13,020 nt of DNA from DASRJX01 sp035649235 (GTDB lineage Bacteria > Acidobacteriota > Polarisedimenticolia > Gp22-AA2), in contig DASRJX010000237.1 in the NCBI GenBank assembly GCA_035649235.1, forward strand, positions 1-13,020, read 5' to 3'. The notes under the pieces were generated by a model that was not told the origin of the DNA, searched no databases, and was given only the letters and a program-made list of their open reading frames with translations. Position numbers and translations under genes: made by a program. The first letter of the stretch is position 1, and every line of letters starts with the position of its first letter. Below, piece after piece: positions 1-7,111 of this stretch.

Positions 1-45
1 ATTCTGCCGCTGCGCGACGGCGTCGCCCTGGCCTGCCGGATCTGA
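1..45 (+). CDS. 3' end of an upstream gene (partial)
   Basis: The window opens in a frame that reads 14 residues (ending ALACRI) and stops with TGA at 43-45. Only this C-terminal tail is present, so no family can be assigned. It is followed 9 bp later by the GTG of the next small ORF in the same frame. The tail and that ORF could therefore be two genes, or one gene interrupted by a stop codon. The reading frame is visible, but that it is a real gene is assumed. Confidence 0.35.
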   Translation: MLPLRDGVALACRI

Positions 46-54
46 GCAGCGCGC

Positions 55-258
55 GTGCCGGGGGCCCGTAGCGAGATCGTCGCTCGGCTCCAGGTCGCCG
101 CCGCCGCGGCACTGTTCTCCTGGGTCCTCCTCATCCACGGCGAGCGCGTCGGCCTCAGAGCACTCCTGGGCGGCGGGCTCATCCTGGGGGCCGCCGTCAC
201 CAAGAACGTGCTCGATCTGCGTGCGGACCGTGGGATTATCGAGGGTGCGCGCGATTGA
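55..258 (+). CDS. Small two-helix membrane protein, possibly a DMT/EamA transporter C-terminal fragment
   Basis: A GTG-started frame of 67 codons. Two hydrophobic stretches are visible, at about residues 13-28 (containing ALFSWVLLI) and 35-53 (LLGGGLILGAAV). They are separated by a short loop with GERVG. A helix ending in a GER-type motif, then a glycine-rich helix, is the pattern of the last two helices of EamA/DMT drug-metabolite transporters, which normally have about ten. The fragment would be far too short to be a transporter alone. It may be a remnant, the end of a gene broken by the stop at 43-45, or an unrelated small membrane protein. Its TGA (256-258) lies inside the -35 box of the next promoter. 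No convincing ribosome binding site precedes the GTG. The family resemblance is from memory and is weak. Confidence 0.4.
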   Translation: MPGARSEIVARLQVAAAAALFSWVLLIHGERVGLRALLGGGLILGAAVTKNVLDLRADRGIIEGARD

Positions 259-283
259 CACCCCCGGGAGCGTGCGCTAAAGT
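255..283 (+). promoter_or_regulatory. Sigma70-type promoter for the lipoprotein-M16 protease pair
   Basis: A perfect -35 hexamer TTGACA (255-260) is followed by a 17-bp spacer and TAAAGT (278-283, 4 of 6 matches to TATAAT). The -35 overlaps the stop codon of the preceding small ORF. The expected transcription start is near 290, only about 4 bases before the ATG at 294. The mRNA would be nearly leaderless, which agrees with the lack of a Shine-Dalgarno sequence there. The TTG at 255 could be taken as a start codon, but it is better explained as part of this promoter. Confidence 0.65.
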
Positions 284-293
284 TCGCGCGGCC

Positions 294-857
294 ATGCTGA
301 GGTTCACCCACACGGTTTTCCCACGACAGACAGGGATTCCGGTCGTGCTCCTGATGGTGGCGGCCGCATGCCGCAGCGCCGGGGCGGACGTCGATGCCGT
401 GAAGGCCCAGATCGCCCGCGAGGTCCAGGCGATGAACTCCCACGACCTGCAGGCGCTGTCCGAGGTCTGGTCGCAGGTCCCGGACATCACGCTCTTCGAC
501 ATAGCGCCGCCGGGCCGGTTCCAGGGCTGGCAGGGGATCGCCCGGACGTTCGGCGAGTTCTTCGAGCGGGTGGGGGAGGTGCACATGACGGTGGACCACG
601 TCGACGTGCGCGTGGACGGGACGCTGGCCTACGCGACCTACGATTGGGCGATGACCGGCAAGATGGGGGAGGCGTCGCTCGACGACAGCGGGCAGGCGAC
701 GGCGATCTACAGGCGCCAGAAGGACGGCTGGAAACTGGTGCACGCGCATTACTCGGCGACGCTCGCGCCGCCGTCCGCTCCCGTGACGACGCCACCGTCC
801 GACGGCCCGCACGGCCCCGCGGGTGCGAAGCCGGCCGACAAACAGGAAAGGGGCTGA
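294..857 (+). CDS. SnoaL-like/DUF4440 (NTF2-fold) predicted lipoprotein
   Basis: A predicted 187-residue exported protein. The N-terminus has basic residues (R3, R11), a hydrophobic stretch (about 15-25) and a lipobox-like AAAC ending at Cys26, suggesting lipid attachment to the envelope. Residues about 31-165 resemble the SnoaL-3/DUF4440 branch of the NTF2-like superfamily. They show an early helix (EVQAMNSHDLQAL), a GWQGI segment, alternating strands, and a closing DGWKLVHAHYS strand typical of the family. Family members are small alpha+beta barrels that bind or turn over small ligands; the ligand here cannot be told. The tail after about 165 is Pro/Ala-rich and probably disordered. The ATG at 294 was chosen because it gives a complete lipoprotein signal and follows a promoter directly. 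An in-frame TTG at 255 lies within the -35 box. The stop is 4 bp before the M16 gene, so the two are probably co-transcribed. Confidence 0.75.
   Translation: MLRFTHTVFPRQTGIPVVLLMVAAACRSAGADVDAVKAQIAREVQAMNSHDLQALSEVWSQVPDITLFDIAPPGRFQGWQGIARTFGEFFERVGEVHMTVDHVDVRVDGTLAYATYDWAMTGKMGEASLDDSGQATAIYRRQKDGWKLVHAHYSATLAPPSAPVTTPPSDGPHGPAGAKPADKQERG
844..853 (+). promoter_or_regulatory. Ribosome binding site fixing the M16 protease start
   Basis: The purine run AGGAAAGGGG lies inside the last codons of the lipoprotein gene and ends 8 bases before the ATG at 862. It supports that start over the longer in-frame GTG at 823, and suggests translational coupling with the upstream gene. Confidence 0.6.
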
Positions 858-861
858 GCGG

Positions 862-3498
862 ATGTCGGGACCTTGGATCACCAAGCAAGTCCTGCCGAAC
901 GGGCTCGTCGTCCTGGTGGAGGAGGATCCATCGTCGCCGGTCGTCGCCATCAACCTCTGGGTGCGGGCGGGCTATTTCGACGAGACCGACGAGCAGATCG
1001 GCATCTCGCACGTCGTCGAGCACATGTTCTTCAAGGGCACGCCGTCCCGCCCGCGGCCCGACCAGATCGCCGCGGAGATCAAGTCGCTGGGCGGCGAGCT
1101 GAACGCCGGCACCTACTACGAGTCGACCAACTACTACGTCGTGCTGCCGGCGGAGAATTTCCTGGCCGGCTTCACCGTCCAGGCCGACGCCCTGCTGAAC
1201 CCCCTGTTCGATCCGGAAGAGCTGAGGAAGGAGCAGGAGGCCGTCCTCCAGGAGGCGCGGCGGAAGATCGACAATCCGGCCGCCTACGCCACGGAGATGA
1301 TGTACCGGGAGGCGTTCGAGGCGCACCGCATCCGCCGCTGGCGGATCGGCACGGAGGAGGGCATCCGCCGCATGACGCGCGGCGACCTGCTTTCCTACTA
1401 CCGCAGCCACTACGTGCCCGAGCGCGTCATCGTCTGCATCGTCGGCGGGGTCGCGACGGACGCTGCGCTGGAGGCGTCCCGGCGGTTGCTGGGCGAGACG
1501 CCGGGAGCCGCCGGGGACCCTCTCGGCTCCCCTCCGGAGCCGCCGCAGGCCACCTTTCGCTATCGTCGGCTGAGCGGCGACATCAAGCGCGGCCACATGC
1601 TCCTGGCCTACAAGGCGGCGCCGATCCTGACCGACGACGATTTCGCGCTGCGCGTCCTGGCGCACATCCTGGGTGGCGGGCGCGCCTCGCGGCTCCATCA
1701 GGCGGTCAAGGAGCGAGACGGCCTCGTGGACGGCATCGGTGCGGGGCTCGAGTCGTTCCGCGACATCGGCATGCTGACCATCCAGAGCGAAGGCGATCCG
1801 CGGACCGCCGAGGCCGCGCTCCGCTCGATGCAGGGCGAGGTCGAGCGCCTGCGGCGGGAGCCCCCGTCCTCGTCGGAGATCGAGCGGGCCAGGACAGCCA
1901 TCGAATTCCGCTATCACCAGAGCCGCGCGGAGGTGACGGGACGGTCGTCGGTCCTGGCCTATTACGAGGCGCTCGGAGGCTGCCATCTGGCTGAGGAGTC
2001 GGTGCAGCGGCTGGCCCGCGTCACCGCCTCCGACGTCCGCCGGGTCGCCGAAGGGTACCTCGATCTGGGACGGGCGACCCTGCTCGAGTACTTCCCGGAG
2101 TCCGCAGGGCTCGGCCCGCCGCCGGCGGCCTCGGCGCGGTTCGAGGCGCTGCGCCGGGTCGATCCGGGTCCGCCCCTCAAGGATCCGGGTCCGGCGCGCC
2201 CTGCCGCGACCGCGCCGCGCGCTGCTCCGGAGCAGCGCGCGACGCCTCTCGACGGCGTCGGCTCGGTGCTGCGGCACCGCTTCGATTCCGGACCCGTCGT
2301 GGTCCACGAGGAGCGCCGCGAGCGGCCGATCGTCACCTTCTGCGTCGCCTTCAGGGGCGGCCGCTCCGGCGAGCAGCGCGAGAACGCCGGCATCACGCGG
2401 CTGATGCAGGCGAGCCTCGCCAAGGGCTCTCCGTCGCGCGACGCCCGCCGCGTAGCCATCGAGATCGACGGCCTGGGCACCGCGATTGAAAGGGTCTTGG
2501 ACGAGGACTACTTCGGCTTCTCCATGAGCCTGCTGGCGCGCCACGCGCGCAAGGGATTCGAGATACTCCTGGACCTGGTGCGCCATCCGGCCTTCGTCTA
2601 CGAGGAGATCGAAAAGGAGCGCGCGCTCCTCCTGGCGGCGCAGGAGTCGATCAAGGACCAGTCGTTTGGGCACACGTTCCAGCTGTTCCGCCAGGCCGCC
2701 TTCGGCAGCCATCCGTACGCCCTGCCGGCCCACGGCCAGCAGGCCTCGGTACAGGGACTGCGGCGCGAGGACCTGGTGCGCTGGCACCGGCTGACGGTGC
2801 GGCCGGCGACCATGGTCATCTCGTCGGTCGGCGCCCTCGGTGGGGAGGAGCTGCTGGACCTGGTCGGCCCACCGCTCGAGGAGTGGCCCCAGGAAGGTTA
2901 CGGGGGGTCGGAGCCGGGACAGCTTCTGGCGTGGGGGCCGAGCGAGGTAGTCGAGGCCCGGCGGCGCGCCCAGACGGCCCAGGTGATCGGCTTCCCGACG
3001 CCCGGTCTGCCGTCGCCGGATCGATTTACGCTCGATGTCGTGCAGTCGCTGACATCGGGCCTCGGGGGACGGTTCTTCGAGGCGGTGCGCGGCCGGCGGG
3101 GCCTAGCGTACGCCGTGCAGTCGTTCACCTACGATCGGTTGCGCGGCGGGGCGTTCCTGGTCTACATGGCGACCTCGCCGCGCGACGAGATCGAGGCCCG
3201 CAACGTCCTGTTCCAGGAGATCGGCCGACTCCGGCACGACGGCCCCCGCCTCGACGAGGTGGAGCGGGCCCGGCGGCACCTGCGCGGCACGCACGTCATC
3301 GCAATGCAGGGGAATGCGGCGCGCGCCCTCGCCTACGCCGACGCCGAGGTTCGGGGACTCGGGATCGCCGAGGTGATCGAATACCCGGAGCGCATCGCGG
3401 CCGTCGGCCCGCAGGAGGCCGGGGACGCCATCTGGCGGTATCTCGATCCGGACCGCTGCGCGATGGGGATCCTGCGCGGCGAATCGCCTTCGGCCTGA
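862..3498 (+). CDS. M16 family zinc metalloprotease, two M16 units in one chain
   Basis: An 878-residue protein with two tandem M16 (pitrilysin/insulinase/processing-peptidase) units. The first unit carries the inverted zinc motif HVVEH (H50, E53 catalytic, H54) followed by FKGT. The third ligand is probably E131 in VLQEARR, 77 residues after H54, as expected for the family. The M16 C-subdomain signature GGGRASRLHQAV is at about 272-283. After a Pro/Ala-rich linker (about 425-470) comes a second unit. Its equivalent of the active-site helix (GITRLMQAS, about 510) has lost all zinc ligands, but it keeps GGRFFEAVRGRRGLAYAV (about 735-752). This active-plus-inactive arrangement matches the clam-shell chamber that other bacteria often build from two separate subunits. 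No signal peptide is visible, so the protein is predicted to be cytoplasmic despite its lipoprotein neighbour. The substrate is unknown. The gene is convergent with the OmpA gene, 25 bp apart. Confidence 0.9.
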   Translation: MSGPWITKQVLPNGLVVLVEEDPSSPVVAINLWVRAGYFDETDEQIGISHVVEHMFFKGTPSRPRPDQIAAEIKSLGGELNAGTYYESTNYYVVLPAENFLAGFTVQADALLNPLFDPEELRKEQEAVLQEARRKIDNPAAYATEMMYREAFEAHRIRRWRIGTEEGIRRMTRGDLLSYYRSHYVPERVIVCIVGGVATDAALEASRRLLGETPGAAGDPLGSPPEPPQATFRYRRLSGDIKRGHMLLAYKAAPILTDDDFALRVLAHILGGGRASRLHQAVKERDGLVDGIGAGLESFRDIGMLTIQSEGDPRTAEAALRSMQGEVERLRREPPSSSEIERARTAIEFRYHQSRAEVTGRSSVLAYYEALGGCHLAEESVQRLARVTASDVRRVAEGYLDLGRATLLEYFPESAGLGPPPAASARFEALRRVDPGPPLKDPGPARPAATAPRAAPEQRATPLDGVGSVLRHRFDSGPVVVHEERRERPIVTFCVAFRGGRSGEQRENAGITRLMQASLAKGSPSRDARRVAIEIDGLGTAIERVLDEDYFGFSMSLLARHARKGFEILLDLVRHPAFVYEEIEKERALLLAAQESIKDQSFGHTFQLFRQAAFGSHPYALPAHGQQASVQGLRREDLVRWHRLTVRPATMVISSVGALGGEELLDLVGPPLEEWPQEGYGGSEPGQLLAWGPSEVVEARRRAQTAQVIGFPTPGLPSPDRFTLDVVQSLTSGLGGRFFEAVRGRRGLAYAVQSFTYDRLRGGAFLVYMATSPRDEIEARNVLFQEIGRLRHDGPRLDEVERARRHLRGTHVIAMQGNAARALAYADAEVRGLGIAEVIEYPERIAAVGPQEAGDAIWRYLDPDRCAMGILRGESPSA

Positions 3499-3523
3499 CC
3501 CACCTGAGGGAGTGAACCGCCCG

Positions 3524-5386
3524 TCAGGGCCGCGCGCCACCGGGCGCGGGCGGGGGCTCCTGCGGCTTCGGCGGGGGTTCCTGCTGAGCCGGCGGGGGCT
3601 CCGGCTTGGGCTCCTCGGGCGGCTTCGGTTCCTCGGACGGCTTCGGTTCCTCGGGAGGCTTGGGCGCCGGCTCCGGCGCGGCCCCCTCGCCGGGAGTCGC
3701 CGCGGGAGGCGCCTCTCCCGACGGAGCGGGAGGCGTGGCCGACGGTGGCGGGGTCGGCTGCGCCGGCGGCGTCTCCTGGGCGGGAGGTGCTTCCGGCTCG
3801 GGGGCCGGCTTCGGGTGGCGCCGGACGTCGCCCGACAGCCGCTTCACCTCGACGCGGCGGTTCTTGTCGCGCCCTTCCTCGGTGTTGTTGTCGGCGATGA
3901 AGTTGACCGGCCCGTAGGCCTTCATCACGAAGCGGGACGCCGGGATGCCCTGCTGCACGAGCCACCCTTTCAGGACCTCGGAGCGCCGCTGCGCCGCGGT
4001 CCGGTTGGCGGCGGCGCCACCTTCGTTGTCCGTGTAGATGCCGACCTCGAAGACCACGTCTTCCCAGTAGGTCGCGGCATCCACGAGGAGCGCCAGCCAG
4101 CCCTCGCTGCCGGGGTAGAGCTCCATGCCGTGGAACTTGACGTTCTGCAGCACCTGGGGCTCCGTCTTGTCGAGGCGGATGCGCGGGCACCCTTCCTTGT
4201 CGATCTTCTGGGCGCGCGGCGTGTCGGGGCACTGGTCGAGTCCGTCGAGGACGCGATCGCCGTCGCTGTCCTTCGGGCACCCCTTCTCGTCCACGCTGGC
4301 GCCCGCCGGCGTCAGCGCGCACTGGTCGACCCCGTCCACCACGCCGTCGTTGTCGGTGTCGTGCGCGCAGCCGGCCGTCGGGCTGTCCGGCCCGTCGACC
4401 AGGGCCCCGGCGGGGGTCCCGGGGCAGCGATCGATGCCGTCGAAGATGTTGTCCTTGTCGGAATCGGAGGGGCAGCCTGTCGCGTCGACGATCGCGCCCT
4501 TCGGTGTGTCGGCGCACTTGTCGAGCCCGTCCGGCACCGCGTCGCCGTCGGATTCGAGCGGGCAGCCCTTTTCGTCGACCGGCCAGCCCTGCGGCGTGTT
4601 GGCGCACTGGTCGAGACCCTCCATGACGCCGTCGCGGTCGATGTCCCAGGGGCAGCCGTCGTGCTTGTCGACGAGCGATCCCTTCGGCGTGTCCGGACAG
4701 CGGTCGTCGAGATCGAGGACGCCGTCGCCGTCGCTGTCGGGAGGGCGTCCGCCGCCGAAGACCCAGGTGAGTCCGACGTTCACGAGGACGTTGGAGTAGA
4801 CCTCGGCGACCGAGTACTGATCCTCGAGTTCGGCGCGGAGCTGCGTGTGGGCGGACAAGCGGTAGCGGACGCCGCCGCCCGCCGTCACCAGCCACGAGTC
4901 CACGTCCCCCTGGTCGGAGGAGACGAGGGCCGGGTTCGAGGTCCACGACAGCGTCCCCAGGCCGATCTGCCCGAACGGTTTCAGGCGCCGGCGCTCGTTG
5001 TGAGGATTGATGACGAACCGCAGGGCGAGGGAGTCGAAAGTCCAGTCCTCCTCGGGAGCGAGCAGGAAGACGGAGTCGTTGGCGATGAGCGTGCTGCCCA
5101 GGTCGCCGATGCTCGTCTGGTCGCCCCTCGTCCACTGGACTTCCATCTCATAGACCGGCGTCATGTACCAGCCGACGCGCAGTCCGTAGTGCAGGTTGTC
5201 GTCGACCTTCAGCTCGTTGCCAAGGAAGGTGTAGCCGAGGTAGCCGCCGAACTCCCAGGAATGCTTGCGCTCCTCGGCCGACGCGGCCGGGGCGAGCAAG
5301 AGGCTGATGACGAGGGAGCCGATGACGCCCAGGGGAAGGCGCGCGGCCCGAGCGAGCGTGGCTTGTGACGATTCCGCAGGAGGCAT
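3524..5386 (-). CDS. OmpA-family outer-membrane protein with TSP3 repeats and Pro-rich tail
   Basis: A 620-residue exported protein. Residues 1-37 are a signal peptide (hydrophobic core 17-32, ASA cleavage after 37). Residues about 38-216 are a predicted small beta-barrel ending in LTWVFGG. Six thrombospondin type-3 repeats follow (217-401), with acidic DxDxDG loops expected to bind calcium. A divergent OmpA C-terminal domain (about 405-515) comes next. It keeps the peptidoglycan-binding pair D453 (TDNEGG) and R468 (QRRSEV), 15 residues apart as in known OmpA domains, plus the closing NRRVEV strand. Residues about 520-620 are Pro/Glu/Lys-rich and low complexity. In OmpA proteins the periplasmic domain ties the outer membrane to the wall; here the Pro-rich tail lies beyond it, which is less usual. 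The ATG at 5386 has an upstream AGGACGAG on the minus strand. An antisense frame of similar length is a GC-driven shadow. Confidence 0.92.
   Translation of the reverse strand: MPPAESSQATLARAARLPLGVIGSLVISLLLAPAASAEERKHSWEFGGYLGYTFLGNELKVDDNLHYGLRVGWYMTPVYEMEVQWTRGDQTSIGDLGSTLIANDSVFLLAPEEDWTFDSLALRFVINPHNERRRLKPFGQIGLGTLSWTSNPALVSSDQGDVDSWLVTAGGGVRYRLSAHTQLRAELEDQYSVAEVYSNVLVNVGLTWVFGGGRPPDSDGDGVLDLDDRCPDTPKGSLVDKHDGCPWDIDRDGVMEGLDQCANTPQGWPVDEKGCPLESDGDAVPDGLDKCADTPKGAIVDATGCPSDSDKDNIFDGIDRCPGTPAGALVDGPDSPTAGCAHDTDNDGVVDGVDQCALTPAGASVDEKGCPKDSDGDRVLDGLDQCPDTPRAQKIDKEGCPRIRLDKTEPQVLQNVKFHGMELYPGSEGWLALLVDAATYWEDVVFEVGIYTDNEGGAAANRTAAQRRSEVLKGWLVQQGIPASRFVMKAYGPVNFIADNNTEEGRDKNRRVEVKRLSGDVRRHPKPAPEPEAPPAQETPPAQPTPPPSATPPAPSGEAPPAATPGEGAAPEPAPKPPEEPKPSEEPKPPEEPKPEPPPAQQEPPPKPQEPPPAPGGARP
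3603..3665 (-). repeat. 18-bp tandem repeat coding for KPxEEP units
   Basis: Three near-identical 18-bp units (3603-3620, 3621-3638, 3639-3656) and half of a fourth encode repeated KPPEEP/KPSEEP hexapeptides in the Pro-rich tail of the OmpA protein. The two central copies differ only near one end. Such a unit could expand or contract by slippage without breaking the frame. Confidence 0.8.
4184..4738 (-). repeat. Six TSP3-type repeat units in the OmpA protein
   Basis: Six repeats of 30 residues (about 90 bp), the fourth enlarged to 35. Each follows the pattern DxDxDG..DG.D.C..TP.G..VD..GCP. The paired cysteines and Asp-rich loops match thrombospondin type-3/OmpA-linker calcium-binding repeats. 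The DNA copies have diverged, so the array is old rather than a recent amplification. Confidence 0.85.
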
Positions 5387-5496
5387 GCTCTCGTCCTGTC
5401 AGCCGCGAGCCGGGTCCCGAGGCCCCGCCGCTGTCCGGCGTCCTCCGGTCCGGGACGGTGTTTGCATTGCGTCGAATGGCACCAAAAAGGAGGCGC

Positions 5497-5526
5497 ATGC
5501 TAGCACGCGGTTTTTTTGGCTGTCAA
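5497..5526 (-). promoter_or_regulatory. Sigma70-type promoter of the OmpA/TSP3 gene
   Basis: On the minus strand there is a perfect -35 TTGACA (5526-5521), an 18-bp spacer containing an A7 tract, and TAGCAT (5502-5497) preceded by TGC, an extended -10. Transcription would start near 5490, leaving an untranslated leader of about 104 bases before the ATG at 5386. This is one of the few AT-rich patches in the region and suggests a strongly expressed gene, as is common for major outer-membrane proteins. Confidence 0.65.
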
Positions 5527-5597
5527 CGACCACGGCCGGGGATGGCCGCCGGGCTGCGGATCGGGCACAGCGGCCGCCGGCCGGCCCCGGAAGGATG

Positions 5598-5606
5598 TGC
5601 TATTCT
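5598..5606 (+). promoter_or_regulatory. Extended -10 promoter of the histidine kinase operon
   Basis: TGC followed directly by TATTCT (5601-5606) forms an extended -10 element. No good -35 is seen at the right spacing, which is tolerated by extended -10 promoters. The expected start is near 5613, about 32 bases before the kinase start codon. It lies in the 258-bp divergent gap shared with the OmpA promoter. Apart from the two promoters, that gap holds nothing else I can recognise. Confidence 0.45.
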
Positions 5607-5644
5607 GAATCGGCCTGCGGAACAAATCGAGCGGGGGGACGGAG

Positions 5645-7111
5645 TTGCGGGAAGTCTGCCGATCGAGACCTGCGTTCGGTACGCAGCTCTTGTTCGCGTC
5701 GGCGCTGTTCATCGGCCTGTTCGTGGCCGACCTGTTCGTGGTCGGCCACCTCGCCTTCAGCGACCTCAGCCGCCGCGTGATCGACGAGGCGTTCAAGCAC
5801 TCCCTCAACGCTCTCAGGCCGGTCCCCGCATCCCCGCTCGACCATCTCTTCTTCGACGAAAGCCCGCCCGCTCCCATAGAGCCCTGCACGCTCGGCGACC
5901 CGGTGTCGACCGAGGACGCCCCGCTGCCTCGGCCCGAGCCGCCGCGCCCGGGGGGTGGCGTCTTCCGATCCCTGACGGTGCGCTTCGAGCGGGTGCTGAT
6001 GGGCTGGAGCCGCGGCGACCGGAAAGAGCCCCCCGAGGTACTGTGGCGTGAGGTCCGGCAGGGGAGCGTCCTCGACCCCCGCGATCGGCCCTCGACCCCG
6101 GCGACGGGGCGCGATTGGGTACGCGAGCAGTGGCAGGTCGGAGGGGAGCCGAAATCGGTGATCGCCATCCGCGAGGCGGCGCAGCCGGGCGGCAGCGAGA
6201 TCCGCGAGGTGGGGATTCCGGAGGAGCAGATCGAGCTGGAGCTGGCTCTCCTCCAGCAGGATCTCCAGACCAAGCTCTGGATCGGCGCCGGAGCAGCCGT
6301 CCTCATCCTGCTGATCGCCTTCCTCTATGTACTGCGCCTCTTGAAGCGCACCCGGGCTCTGGAAGCGCAGGCGCAGATGGACGACCGCCTGGCCTATGTC
6401 GGGGGCCTGGCGGCCGGCCTCGCACACGAGATTCGCAACCCCCTGAACGTCCTGAGCATGAACCTGCAGATGCTGGAGGAAGAGATTGCCGGCCGTCTCG
6501 CCGATGGCGGGACGGAGGCGCGCCTGTACCTCACCACGCTGCAGGGGGAGATCCGCCGGCTCGGCCACCTGGTGGATAATTTCCTCTCCTACGCCCGTCC
6601 CGGCCAGCCCCGCTTCGAGAGCCGCGACCTGAACCAGGTCGCGGCCGCCACCTGCCTGCTGGTGCGCCCGCAGCTGGAGGCGCACCAGATCGCCCTGAGC
6701 GAGGATCTGTCGCCGTTCCTGCCGGCCGTCGATCTCGACGAGGGGCTGATCCGCCAGGCGCTCATGAACATCCTGATGAACGCGGCGCAGATTCTCCCGC
6801 CGGGCGGGCGCGTCAGCGTCCAGACGGCGGTGGCGCCCGACGGCGGCGTGACGCTCGCCGTGACCGACGACGGCCCGGGGATCAGGCCGGAGGATCGCCA
6901 GAAGATCTTCGACGTCTTCTACTCGAACCGGCCCGGCGGGACGGGACTGGGGCTGGCGATCGCCGCGCGCATCCTGGAGGCCCACGGCGGCGGCATCACG
7001 GTGGAGAGCGGAACCGGCGGGAGAGGCGCGCGCTTCGTGCTGCGCCTGCCGCGCCGCCACGTCGCGGACGGCGCCCCGGCGTCCGGCGCCGTGGCGGTGT
7101 CGCGATCGTGA
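5645..7111 (+). CDS. NtrB-like membrane sensor histidine kinase
   Basis: A 488-residue kinase, probable partner of the sigma54-type response regulator encoded two genes downstream. The order is TM1 (about 14-36), an extracytoplasmic segment of about 175 residues with no recognised sensor fold, a short helical stretch (190-208), and TM2 (about 212-232). There is no HAMP domain. The HisKA dimerisation helix follows, with AHEIRNPLN and phospho-acceptor His261. Then comes the HATPase domain: N box around N379, G1 box DDGPGI (408-413), an F box, and G2 box GGTGLGLAIA (about 434-443). All kinase motifs are intact. The external loop is Pro-rich in its middle, so part of it may be unstructured. The TTG start at 5645 is preceded by a GGGGGGACGGAG purine run. 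Its stop overlaps the ligA start by 4 bp (GTGA), implying coupled translation. The signal sensed is unknown. Confidence 0.9.
   Translation: MREVCRSRPAFGTQLLFASALFIGLFVADLFVVGHLAFSDLSRRVIDEAFKHSLNALRPVPASPLDHLFFDESPPAPIEPCTLGDPVSTEDAPLPRPEPPRPGGGVFRSLTVRFERVLMGWSRGDRKEPPEVLWREVRQGSVLDPRDRPSTPATGRDWVREQWQVGGEPKSVIAIREAAQPGGSEIREVGIPEEQIELELALLQQDLQTKLWIGAGAAVLILLIAFLYVLRLLKRTRALEAQAQMDDRLAYVGGLAAGLAHEIRNPLNVLSMNLQMLEEEIAGRLADGGTEARLYLTTLQGEIRRLGHLVDNFLSYARPGQPRFESRDLNQVAAATCLLVRPQLEAHQIALSEDLSPFLPAVDLDEGLIRQALMNILMNAAQILPPGGRVSVQTAVAPDGGVTLAVTDDGPGIRPEDRQKIFDVFYSNRPGGTGLGLAIAARILEAHGGGITVESGTGGRGARFVLRLPRRHVADGAPASGAVAVSRS

Noticed and set aside
487..2787. 766-codon minus-strand open frame opposite the M16 gene
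   Set aside because: It has Arg/Ala/Gly-rich composition without domain motifs. The plus-strand frame carries clear M16 motifs. Long antisense frames are expected at this GC content.
3499..3523. Terminator between the convergent M16 and OmpA genes
   Set aside because: The 25-bp gap has no inverted repeat with a T run. Any hairpin would lie within the OmpA coding end and is weak.
3512..5368. 618-codon plus-strand frame opposite the OmpA gene
   Set aside because: It is the complement of the TSP3/OmpA coding sequence; its repeats only mirror the TSP3 array. It has no independent motifs.
5486..5499. Strong plus-strand Shine-Dalgarno (AAGGAGG) plus ATG at 5497
   Set aside because: The frame it opens runs into the kinase gene out of frame with shadow-type sequence. 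No plus-strand promoter precedes it, and the ATG overlaps the minus-strand -10 box.
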